Shown one piece after another: positions 1 to 9,800 of a stretch of 43,405 nucleotides of DNA. The stretch is from NCBI GenBank assembly GCA_965644295.1, contig CBFFRP010000213.1:1-43405 (forward strand), read 5' to 3'. The first letter of the stretch is position 1. Each line of letters begins with the position of its first letter. Source of the stretch: Paraphysomonas bandaiensis. Lineage: Eukaryota; Chrysophyceae. Position numbers and translations under genes: made by a program. Under the pieces are notes generated by a model. It did not search any database, was not told where the DNA came from, and worked only from the letters and a program-made list of their open reading frames with translations.

Positions 1-1035
1 GCTCTATGCGTATCTTATACAGTCACTTCAAGTACTAAACTGAAAATAACATTTCCTATCTACTGCGCTGTATTCTTCTTCGGTGTCCTACAGGATGTAT
101 ACCATTCCAATACGGTGCAAATATACTGCAGTACACCACACAGCTCACTCCGTCCCATGTACCTGTAGATGTACCTGTATACCTGTACTGCATCACCATG
201 TACATGTACCTGTATACCTGTACTGTTGGACACATCACCATGTACATGTACCTGTATACCTGTACTGTTGGACACATCACCATGTACATGTACCTGTATA
301 CCTGTACTGTTGGACACATCTCCGGCTGTCTCTCTCTCTGTCCAACACACTCATAGCACCGCTGCACTGTCATACACACGCACCTTACACTCTACCTCTT
401 CCTCGAGAACCTCCAGACAAATTATTTCCCCTCCCTCCGTCTCTGACACCTTGTCGTCATCTTCCTTCCACACACACTCTATGCCTCAGCCTGTACCCCC
501 CTGCACCAACACAGACACTAACAAGGGCAGCTGAGGACGTCCGAGTGTCTCCTCCAGACCATCATCATCTCGTGCATAGGTCTATCAGAGTACCCGACCT
601 TAACAGACCTAGTTCTGTTGCGCAGTCCCACTCTCCTCAATCAGATGTTGCCTCTTTTGCACCATCACACTCCCTCTCGACTCCCTGTTGCTGGGCACAC
701 CAGATAACCCTCATATCCCACCCCTGTCCAGCTATACACTCTCTTGCATGTGCTCTCTACCGTTGGCTAAGACAGCAAAAGAGTCGATTTCGACGCTTCT
801 TCACAGTGTAGGCCATAACCTTTTGCAAGACCTTCATCCACATACCTCCGAGCCACTTGGCACAATGCGTAAAGGAAGGCCACCAGATCGCCAATATAAG
901 CAGGGTATAGTACTGTGTTCCCCTGGTTGCCGTGAAGTACATAAGGCAGTCCCCGATGCAAATTGCACACAATGTATGTGTAGTCTTAAGCGTTCCAGTG
1001 TTGTAGTAGTAGACTTAGATCACTGCTTTCACTTG
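1..1035. other. Left flank of the MULE, no supported gene
   Basis: This flank holds a minisatellite near its start and otherwise CT-rich simple-looking sequence. A 242-codon plus-strand frame (83-811) runs through it, but a third of that frame is the translated minisatellite. The rest is Pro/Ser/Thr/His-rich low-complexity sequence with no recognisable motif, so I do not call it a gene. The last nine bases (1027-1035) are the left copy of the MULE target-site duplication. Confidence 0.6.
167..318. repeat. 42-bp tandem repeat (minisatellite), about 3.5 copies
   Basis: A unit containing CATGTACATGTACCTGTATA followed by CCTGTACTGTTGGACACATCAC recurs with a 42-bp period. Unit starts are near 191, 233 and 275, with a partial unit before and a decaying one after. 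Because 42 is a multiple of three, all overlapping frames stay open, which explains the overlapping frames on both strands. The unit is rich in GTAC/TGTACA palindromes. Nothing indicates a coding role. Confidence 0.9.
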
Positions 1036-1160
1036 GGGATATATTATTCAACCTAGTCAATTTGGTGGACTTTCCTAGTCACTCCAAAATTGGTGTAATA
1101 ACCTAGTCAAAGCAATAAATGACTCAACCTAGCCAATTATAGTATTAAACCTAGTCATGA
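1036..1160 (+). repeat. MULE left terminal inverted repeat with CCTAGTCA subterminal motifs
   Basis: It matches the reverse complement of 25375-25499 with small differences. Five copies of a CCTAG(T/C)CA motif are spaced through the first 125 bases. Repeated octamers at both ends are likely transposase-binding sites (inference). Confidence 0.85.
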
Positions 1161-1953
1161 ATTGTACTCGCATATATAGCTACGAATTACAGAAGCATGA
1201 GGTCATAGAAGGTGAATTAAAATCAATACAACATAGATCAGGCGAACACAAAGCTAAAGAGCAGTAATATAGTAAGATATAACAGCATGGGCAGGACTCC
1301 ATCGCTCTCCAATGCTCTAATAGGCTTTTGTACACCATTCTTTCTCAACACAATCTCCATAGATGTCCTTCAGTCGCTTTCAGAAATATTGATGAAACCT
1401 TGTACTCTGGGGGGTCTATCAGCATCACTTAATTTAATAATATAACTATGAATTATCATGCACAAGTGTGACAACAACACGCTACAACCTCTCACACACC
1501 AAACTACACACTGAAAACGACTGGTTTGGAAACCAAATCGCATCTTGAAAAGATTTGCAGTTTGCTGGTGGATGCTTCACAGCTGAAACATTCTGACTGT
1601 ACAAGATACTTGCTCCATACCATACGAAGTATTAGTGGTTTAGAGGAGAGCATATAAACAACCATTCTAAGATTAAGTAATCTGATATATTATTATAATA
1701 TAGCAATAATATAGATATATCTATATATATATCCTTACCTATGGATTCTATGAGTCAGTGCTTAGAGGAAAAGAAGAAGTGTTGAAGCAACCTTAAGACA
1801 AACGTGGGACAAATGTTGAAATTTGGGACTTTTGATTGAAAGCTATATTCTACGAGTATTTTTAATGTTGATTTGTCCCGAAGTGTTATTCGAGTAGTTT
1901 GCAAGAAGTTTTCATAATAATAATATGATATTTTAATAAAATATATGAATCAT

Positions 1954-3195
1954 CTATTCTTTATAAGTGGTAACCGTGCGTCTGTTACGTTTTCCGATAA
2001 CTTCTGGGGCTGAACCTACTGCACCAGTATCTTTCCATTCATAAGGTACAACTTCTACTTCATAACTACCACAAGTTCTATTGACTCTTTTTCCTGATGG
2101 CTTGGGTCGAGGTTTCAGCAGTTTCTCTTCCATTCCTTCAACTACTTCACCGTCTATGAACTCTATATCATATTTTCCATTTTTGTAATCTAATACAACA
2201 CCATTAAAATTGTGAATATTTCTAATCTTTTCACCTATTGCAAACAACTGTACGTGTCCACTACTATTCTCAGCACTACTATCGCCGCAATAGTTTTCAT
2301 TTCCACTTTCTTCACTCATACTGTCTTCGTTTCCACTTTCTTCACTCATACTGTCTTCACTTGAACAGAGCTCCTCCTCACTGGAACTGGTAACTTGAAG
2401 TCGTGGACGCTTTTTCTTATGGGCAACCTTACGACGAACAGTTCTATGCAACTCAAAATCACTGTCATCATCGGAGACATCAGACAATACAACACCACGG
2501 TCAAGATTGAGTGGATGCTGCTGCAGGTCATTACGCCCTCCAAGAGTAGCTGCATCCCTCAGAACAATAACGCCATCGGCCTGTCCCCCAATGCCATCGA
2601 CAGGTGCATCTATCTCCCCATATGCAATCCAACCTTCCGCCACCTTATGCTCAAATGAATTCATAGGGTCATCGGCTGGGAAAAACTGACCACCCCGCTT
2701 ATTCCTCCAATAAACCCTCTTGCCTCCACTTCGGATATTAATCACTTGTCCTTGACGAACTAATCGAGATGCCATATCAGTTGGGAACTCTCTCCCCAGA
2801 ACAAACTCAAATATTCCAACCTCATCTGCAGCCAGCTTCTTCCTTCTCTTCCACTTCCTGAAGACCTGAACTTGTACAACTTCTCCGTTAATCATACAGC
2901 GCTCAACACGCGCACTGAACTCAACGTGGTGATCTAATCGCTTAAAGCCCCATCGACTCCATCGAACACAATCTGTGGTGCGCATCCGCTGAAGATCGCC
3001 GGCTATATTGCGATCACTCAAGGGAACAACCTCCACAGGATCCACAGGTTCCCCTGATAAAAGGATATCACCAAGTGGTATCCGAAGACGGTGGTCTTTA
3101 AGGTATTCTGCTACCGTATCCACACGTGGAATTTCTGACCTTGCCCACTCGTTCCATTCATGGAGAGCAGATTGATGTTTTCCTTGGAATTCCAT
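1954..3195 (-). CDS. C-terminal half of a DUF7869-like transposase (truncated, frame open)
   Basis: The product is 413 residues with no catalytic D/D/H-E motif. Its first 110 residues align by eye with about residues 640-760 of the 1143-residue protein at 34012-37443. Shared features are an HEW/DEWK motif, a conserved L-K-D-H...I-P...GEP stretch, and VRWSRWG against VHWSRRG. A serine/acid-rich tract follows (around residues 230-310, with a duplicated SEDSMSEESGNE-type segment). A basic C-terminus ends at the stop near the left TIR. The ATG sits 7 bp from the start of the divergent ORF, just where an internal deletion would have joined the two genes. I infer a truncated relic with no transposase activity. 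Whether the open frame is still translated, perhaps as a DNA-binding competitor, is unknown. Confidence 0.6.
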   Translation of the reverse strand: MEFQGKHQSALHEWNEWARSEIPRVDTVAEYLKDHRLRIPLGDILLSGEPVDPVEVVPLSDRNIAGDLQRMRTTDCVRWSRWGFKRLDHHVEFSARVERCMINGEVVQVQVFRKWKRRKKLAADEVGIFEFVLGREFPTDMASRLVRQGQVINIRSGGKRVYWRNKRGGQFFPADDPMNSFEHKVAEGWIAYGEIDAPVDGIGGQADGVIVLRDAATLGGRNDLQQHPLNLDRGVVLSDVSDDDSDFELHRTVRRKVAHKKKRPRLQVTSSSEEELCSSEDSMSEESGNEDSMSEESGNENYCGDSSAENSSGHVQLFAIGEKIRNIHNFNGVVLDYKNGKYDIEFIDGEVVEGMEEKLLKPRPKPSGKRVNRTCGSYEVEVVPYEWKDTGAVGSAPEVIGKRNRRTVTTYKE

Positions 3196-3202
3196 TCGGC
3201 AT

Positions 3203-3535
3203 TTGTATAAGACCTCTATACCTCCAGCTCATTCTCGCTCGGCGGAAGAAATCACGATTGCAAAACAAAGAAGTGAGATTGATGCGCTGATGCAAGTTGC
3301 GGAGAGTTTAAGAGAGGTCATCAAAGCTCGCGATGACGAATTGGTTAAAATGCAGCAGCCCAAGAAGCTAAAACGAAAGCGAGAGACTGCAAAATCCAAG
3401 AAGAAGAGCAGGAAAAGGCGACAACTAAGTGAAAATGATTTAATCATGTATGAACGTGATTCGGAATTAATTGCAACTAACAGTAGACAGGCCCAAGAAA
3501 TACGCCGTCTACGATTCTTACAGACGCAGGAATAG
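3203..3535 (+). CDS. Small basic coiled-coil protein, remnant of the second transposon gene
   Basis: The product is 110 residues. A heptad-like segment (about residues 15-50) is followed by a strongly basic KKLKRKRE...KSKKKSRKRR stretch that could act as a nuclear localisation signal. A further short helix ends in RRLRFLQTQE. The composition and order resemble the C-terminal exon of the plus-strand gene at 37853-39603 (basic KR clusters, then a coiled coil ending RLIEENARLRKERL). It is transcribed divergently from 1954-3195, as in the large element. I infer a truncated relic. The true start codon is uncertain because the N-terminal exons are missing. Confidence 0.5.
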   Translation: MYKTSIPPAHSRSAEEITIAKQRSEIDALMQVAESLREVIKARDDELVKMQQPKKLKRKRETAKSKKKSRKRRQLSENDLIMYERDSELIATNSRQAQEIRRLRFLQTQE

Positions 3536-5625
3536 TTATTATTGTAAGGTGCTTATAACTATAATTTACTACTATACCAATAATTCTATTGAAATCTCCT
3601 ATTCATTTGTTACAAAATTCAAGCACTTAAAATAGTTTCGTAGCCACTATATAATATTATTACACTGTTATAATAACACTAGTTTAATGAAAACCATAAG
3701 TATAGGATGAGGTACAAAGGGGTCCAAAACGTGGGAAATTTTTTTTCCCACGTTTGTCTTAAGGTTGCTTTTGGTTAACGAGGTTGTTGACAGAACACCG
3801 GATAGATCTTCGGATCTTCCAAGTTCTTTGGAAAAGCGGCCGTATTTATTATCTTCAGACGAAGATACTGGGGATAATGATGACGACAGTGATTTCGATG
3901 AGTTGTCGAATATCCCGCTTTTTACGCCGCCAAAGAAAAAAAGGGGTTTTGAGTGGAGAAAAATACAACAATCTCAGAAGAACACCCTCGTGAAGGGGCA
4001 TTCCTGGTACAGTCCCCTGAGGAATGGGGTGGTGAAGAAGTGTGTTATTATGCACCAAGACTGTGAGCACTTTGTGAAAGTGCTCCAGACAGGAGAAGTG
4101 TACGAGCGAGGTGTGCATAGTACACTCCTCAATGTAAACGTCCCCAAGTCGAGGGGAATATCTCCTCAAATCATTGACGAGGTAGATGAGAAAATCCGCG
4201 AAGGTTTCATGCCGACATACATTTCCAACTTTTACAAAAGCCACTCGGAGTACCGAAACGTTGCTCCCACTGTTCACCAAGTATCGAATCGAAAGAAATT
4301 TCTACATAAAAGCACTTTAAAAGTGGATTCAGTGAAGGAGCTGCAGTCCTATCTGCAGTCCAAGACTGTAAGTATACACTTTACTGATATTATATACTTC
4401 ACCTAGACTTATGTTATCAACGTACAGGTACCTATTGCAGGACTTATGTGCCGTGATATTGTGAACTGTCCGGAAGAAGAGAGCGCAGATATGCTGGTGC
4501 TAAAAACTTTCCAGCAGGAAAGCCAGGATGACGATGGCAACCCTGTAGTATGTTGTGACGGCTGGATATTTTCCAGCTATCATGAGCTCGATAATTTTAT
4601 CGCTGTACTCAAGGCATACAAGGAGACAGGTCTGTGCCTTTCCGTAGATTCCACGTATAAGAAGGTGACGAATAAAGGGTGGACATTGACTGCCCTAATT
4701 GCCGACAACCTCATAGAATCACGTGGAGGTAAGTTCACCTAAAGTACTCATACCTTTAATGTAAAATGTGCTTAGGGGCTAAGAACAAGCACAGGCTTGT
4801 AAATAAGTTATATTTAGATACAGCGATTGGTCATGCCAAGGTAACGGGATATGTATACACTGTGTATGCATTATATTTAATAATATTAAACGTTTACGAT
4901 GTACAGATGCTACGTGCCATATCCGAAAGGAGAATATTTATACTAATGCGTGATGCCGTTGTTAGAGAGTGGCGAAGTAATGGGGAAGATGACTATGCAG
5001 ACTGGTTTTGCAAGGTATACCTTGCTTCTAGTTCTAATACACGGCTATTGCTAATAAGACGACATTCACTACTATAGGTATACCTCGCTGAGGAGTGGAA
5101 TGGGGGTACATTCAACGTAGGGGCACCGGGCATACCCGGTCACGCCCCGCAGAACAATACATCGGAGTCATTATTTCGATCTATTAAGTTACAGATTAAG
5201 GAGAGGGCGGCTATATGGCACATTTTATAGAGGTCTCTATTCCTTCTATGTTGAGACATCTGCGAGAAAAGTACCGGGTCACTAGGGTCAATTTCTTATG
5301 TAATGATCAGCTTGCTTTACTGCAACATGGTCACGTGCATCGAGACTGCCTGCTTGGCGCATGCTCTATTATTGATCCAGGTCCTCAAAACTGTAAACGC
5401 ATGGATGTAGTAGTGAAAGGTAGAAATGAAGTCCATTGGTTAGTAACTCTAATTTATTATATATAATTATGCGTCAGTAACATAAGTTTTCTAATAGGTA
5501 TGTGAACTCAAAGAAAAACTTGTTCATTGAACACACCGGTGAGAATCGAATGACCAAGTCTTTCATAGATATGTTCCATTGCGTTAAAGGAAGAGACACA
5601 TAATATCAAGTAGAGGAATGTAGGG

Positions 5626-6640
5626 TGTGACGTAACCCGGTTTGAAAACCGAAATCACGGCTCGCAGTATATGTATACCACAAAAACACGCAAGTGTAAT
5701 AACAATGTATTATTTATGTTGTGACTACTCTAAGCAATAACCTAATGCCCGGTTAATGATTTCCGCCAGAAATCACCACGCAGGTAACACCGCCAGTGCA
5801 ACAAGATCGTTGGCACCAAGCACTTCGGTTAAGCCTAAACAAGTGCATAACACCATAGCATACATGTTACACCCACTCCTACTCCTCAACAACATCACAA
5901 CACCCTGCAACGTCATCACTACCCACAGAAACGTGTTTATTCTATAAACTGAATACACACAGCAACCTAGGAGCAACGTATAACCGCATACTAATAGTAC
6001 ACTACATCCTACGTTTTACTTTCTACCTAAATTCCCTTACAAAAACAGTATACCGCCACTTTGGTGTATTTTAGCATTCAAGAACCCAAAATCCCTAATA
6101 TCCAGGTTATGCGTAAATACAACCTTGCATACCAGGTATTACATATCACAATTGATTCCCCACTGAGTCTGGTATGAACACTCGTACACCTCGAGTATAT
6201 AATATCCATTCTCCGTTGATGTGATATGTACTTGCCCCCCTATAGGGTAGTATGAGTAATGCCAGTACGTATTCCTATGGAAGTATACACTGCAACTGCT
6301 ACACTGGAATACTGACCCACATAACTTTATTATAAATTTGTGGCAGGTTTCACATTGCGTGAAGTCACCATCAGCAGATCATAGTGTACATCATCATCGG
6401 CAGATAAAGTGGACATCACACCTGAACGTTGATTCCGTGTGTAGGTACATCATAGCTCGTTACCCCATCTTAATGAGTATAACATAGAATATGCATCCTA
6501 GACATGGTATAGGGTCCTGATGATATAATGTTCTTGATATAGGGTCCTAAGCTAATATCACAGGGTCCTGAATGGGCAATGCATGCAGTTCTGGTACTAT
6601 AGCCACGTAGATAGGGCATAGGAAATGCCACGTGGTCACA
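5626..6640 (-). repeat. Element A 3' LTR
   Basis: It is 1015 bp with termini TGTGAC/GTCACA, and it is the same sequence as 23632-24646 at a constant offset of 18006. Near its right end the string AGGGTCCT recurs three times (6509, 6543 and 6569 region). It carries no gene; short frames inside it are shared by both LTR copies and are not coding evidence. Confidence 0.95.
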
Positions 6641-6656
6641 CTGCCTCCCCCCCTCG
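6641..6656 (-). other. Element A polypurine tract
   Basis: The minus strand reads GAGGGGGGGAGGCAG directly against the LTR start TGTGACCACG. This is the expected plus-strand primer site for LTR retrotransposon replication, and it fixes the element's orientation. Confidence 0.85.
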
Positions 6657-6811
6657 TTTTTGTGAGAAATCCATGGTCGCACACATGTCAATGGGACTAG
6701 GTTTGAAATAGCCATCCAAACGAACCACCATGGAGTATTATTATCATATTATAGATGTAATTCGGAGAATACTGAAAAATTTCACATCGTAAATTGTAGA
6801 GTAGGAACACT

Positions 6812-9800
6812 TTATACCGACTGATTAACTTGTGGAAATTTGCTGGCAAATTCCTCGTCTACCAAGACCATTGTAGAAGAATCAAATTCTTTATGGGCAA
6901 AACAATGGATATGGTAATTATCAAGTCGGAAAGTTTGTTTAGTCATCACATTTTTAGTTGAGAGTATCCGTTTGGAACTTTTATGATACCAATGTGTGAA
7001 GACAAAACGTGCAACATAAGTAATAAAATGAGAATCCGGTAACTCCAGGCTTTCATACCACAGGTCCCCGAAAACTCTTAAGTCAACATAAGCCTCATCA
7101 CCTGGCTGAAAACTAGTGATAGGCTGCTTACGGATTTTTGCAATATATTCCTTTGCCTCTTTAACCGGATAAATAAGATGATATAAATATCTTTTCTTAG
7201 AACAGAAATCGGCATATGGAATAGAGTCAAAAATATCCTTACTGAATGGAATGTCACGAACATCACCATCCTGAAATTTCACAGTGAAAACTAGAGAGGT
7301 TCTGGTGTCTCTATCACCTCTGTAGTATAGAATCGTGTCAATCACATGCTGTTCATGGTCTCTACAAGCCATGTTATACGCTGTGTCTTGATCACCCGCA
7401 AAAAGTTTAACCTCCCGCACATCGACTTTCACAACTTGTCCTGTCACCAAATGTCTGCAATCAATGTCATTTTTATATTGAGATATGACTTTGAAAGGAC
7501 CCATATAGCGGTGAGACATCTTAGGATGGACTTTAGCACCCTTGTCGAACAAAACAAGATCTCCCGGCTGATATCTGTTCTGCTTGTCGGCCGGTATACC
7601 TTGGCTAGCCCGCTCTTGCACAAGACGCTGTTGATAAGCATGCGAAGCTGCCCTGAGCTCACGAAGGTTATCATTAAAACGTTTAAGTCGTGCATGCGCA
7701 TCCTGGGAAAGAGAGTCGGTGTCCACGTTAAAATAACGCTTATCCTCCGATCCAAAAGTCAACTCGAATGGTGAGAAACCCGTCTCAGATGACACTTCAG
7801 AGTTAAGAATGTGTTGGACACTGGCGATCCAGCTAGGATCTTCAAAAACATCTGTGCGCTCTTGACGCTCGCTAGCATCATATACTAGAGCTCGTAGGTG
7901 ACGTACTACCTCACCTATGATACGTTCTGAGCCATTCGCATGCCGGTTGGCTATACTGAACGTATGGCGCATTCCCATGTATTCCGTTAGCTGTTGGGAT
8001 AGATCCGAAGTTAAATCCGGACCCTGGTCTGAAATCACGACATCCGTGTGACCGTAATAGGACCAATACTTCCACACAGTATTCGCTAAATTCAAAGCCG
8101 TTACTCCTTTTACTGGTTCCAGAAAAACGAGCTTTGTGTGAAGGTTCACTATCACATTGATATGAGTGTAACCGTCCTTGCCATGTGGAGTAATCTCCAC
8201 TGCATCAATTCCAATAGCACTGCGAGCCCCCGGTGGTTTTAGGTTGCGCACTATGGGAATAAGTGCTTCCTTCATGGCTAACCGGGTTTTTACGCAAGTT
8301 GGACAGTTGGATATATATTCTGCTACCACCTGATATGGTATTCCATGCCCTGGAAAACGTTTATTGAGACGAATCCAAGTAGCTTTCCCTCCAAGATGAC
8401 CCACGCGAGAGTTGTGTACCTCACGCAAGCATTCCTCACGAGATATATTCATGGAAGGTTGTTCTTGGTCACTGAGATCCGACGGGTCCATAAAATTTCC
8501 TAGGAATGAGAAATACTCAGAATCCTGACAGTCCTCTCCCAGAAAATAGGCATCATCCCACATAGAATCATCCAAGAACATGCCCGACAGATAAGCCAGT
8601 TGGTGTTCCCTGGATAACCAGTCTGCTAACCAATTCTGTGCTCCCGAAATATGTCGGATTTTAAAATTGAATGATTGCAAGAATATTCTCCATCTAACAA
8701 TTTTTGGTACCTCAGACGCTTCCATCCAGAGCAAATTGTTATGGTCTGTTTCTATTGTAAACTGCTTTCCAACTAAGTAATACGCTAGCTGTTTAACCGA
8801 ATAGTAGATACCATAGCCCTCCTGCTCTATAGTAGCCCATTTCATTGCTTGCTCTGAAAACTTTTTAGAGATAAAGGCAATAGGTTGCAATTGAGCTTCT
8901 CCTGACGGTAATATCTTCCGTTGTAGTAGTACAGAACCTATACCTAGCTCACTTGCATCAGTCCGTAAAATCCACTCTAACTCATAATCAGGGTAGAAGA
9001 GCTCACAAGCATCTTGTAAACCTTTTATGAAACGTTTGTACTCAGCTTCATAATCATGACGCCAAGTAGATTTATTCCAATTGAAAGATTTCTTGGTGAG
9101 GTCCGTTAGATGACCTACTAAGTCAGAGTACTTTGGCGTGAAGCTGGAAAAGAAAACTCCCTTGCCTAGCAGAGATCTAGCTTGTTTAGTCGATGATGGC
9201 ATGGGTATGTTTGCCAGCGCTTCCTTTTTATCCGGACACACTTCATACGATTTGTGTTTGCACACATATCCAAAAAAATTAACCTTTTTAAAACCAAGCC
9301 AGCTCTTAGCCATTTTCAACTTTATGTTTCTCTCCAGACATCTGTCAATAACTCGTTCCAACTTTTCATAAGCATCCTGGGGATCGTTGGCTAGTATTAG
9401 CATATTATCAAAAATGACGATGGCCCAGTCTGAAAAATCAGCAAATATCTCCCGAACAACCTCTTGCAGTACACCAGTAGCAGGTGCTATACCCTCTGGC
9501 ATGAAATTAGGTGCAAACTGTCCCCATGGCGTTTGAATGGACAATTTCTCGGAAGTTTCCTCATCCAAAGGTATTTGATGAAACGCATTTGTAAGATCTA
9601 TATCCAAATAATATGGAAAATTAATGATCTTGTCAAGTTCATGTTTGACATTGGGAATAGTGTAGTTTCCCACATGCATATGATCATTTATCTTAACGTA
9701 GTCCCCACAAAATCGAATGTAAGGAGGTGTAGCCTTGGGCGCTACTACAAGGCAAGAAGCCCATGGCGATCTACTCTTCCGGTAAAAATACCCACACAGA

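Larger units (their letters stand above)
1785..3770. mobile_element. Nested 1986-bp TIR element, probably an internally deleted relative of the 33571-40153 transposon
   Basis: Inverted termini AAGCAACCTTAAGACAAACG (1785 onward) and its complement (ending 3770) extend to 25 bp. They are flanked by the 3-bp direct repeat TTG (1782-1784, 3771-3773). Removing the element plus one TTG reconnects an open MULE frame upstream (reading back to about 1730) with the transposase N-terminus at 3771. Inside are two divergent ORFs, 1954-3195 (-) and 3203-3535 (+), arranged like the two genes of the large element but each lacking its N-terminal half. Next to the right TIR is a subterminal hairpin with a T-rich loop (3728-3752). 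Confidence 0.8.
1730..5606 (+). pseudogene. MULE transposase, N-terminal and catalytic part (interrupted)
   Basis: The frame reads from before the nested element through 3771-4376. Here there is an acidic segment, then a region ending KELQSYLQSKT. It continues through several introns, for example 4370-4429 (GTAAGT...TACAG). The exon near 4430-4733 has the first catalytic Asp in LSVDSTYKKVTNKGWTLTAL, the usual MULE DxTY context. An exon near 5083-5212 has GHAPQNNTSESLFRSIK, matching the NN-x-x-E catalytic-Glu region. A one-base frame change near 5213 moves the rest (AHFIEVSIPSMLRHL...) into another frame. The next exon begins near 5500 and reaches a TAA near 5603-5605. Retrotransposon A then separates it from its SWIM domain. 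The interrupting 1785-3770 element, the frameshift and the LTR insertion make this a pseudogene. Confidence 0.75.

Noticed and set aside
167-318. Possible CRISPR-like array
   Set aside because: The repeats are contiguous with no unique spacers, and the sequence is eukaryotic.
83-811. 242-codon plus-strand frame
   Set aside because: One third is the translated 42-bp minisatellite, whose period is divisible by three and so keeps all frames open. The rest is low-complexity without motifs.
5756-5976. Short frames on both strands, repeated at 23762-23982
   Set aside because: They lie inside the two copies of the element A LTR and have no protein motif. Recurrence reflects the LTR duplication.
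5626-6640. Solo LTR
   Set aside because: The matching LTR at 23632-24646, the AGGG duplication and the purine tract show that it is one end of a complete element.
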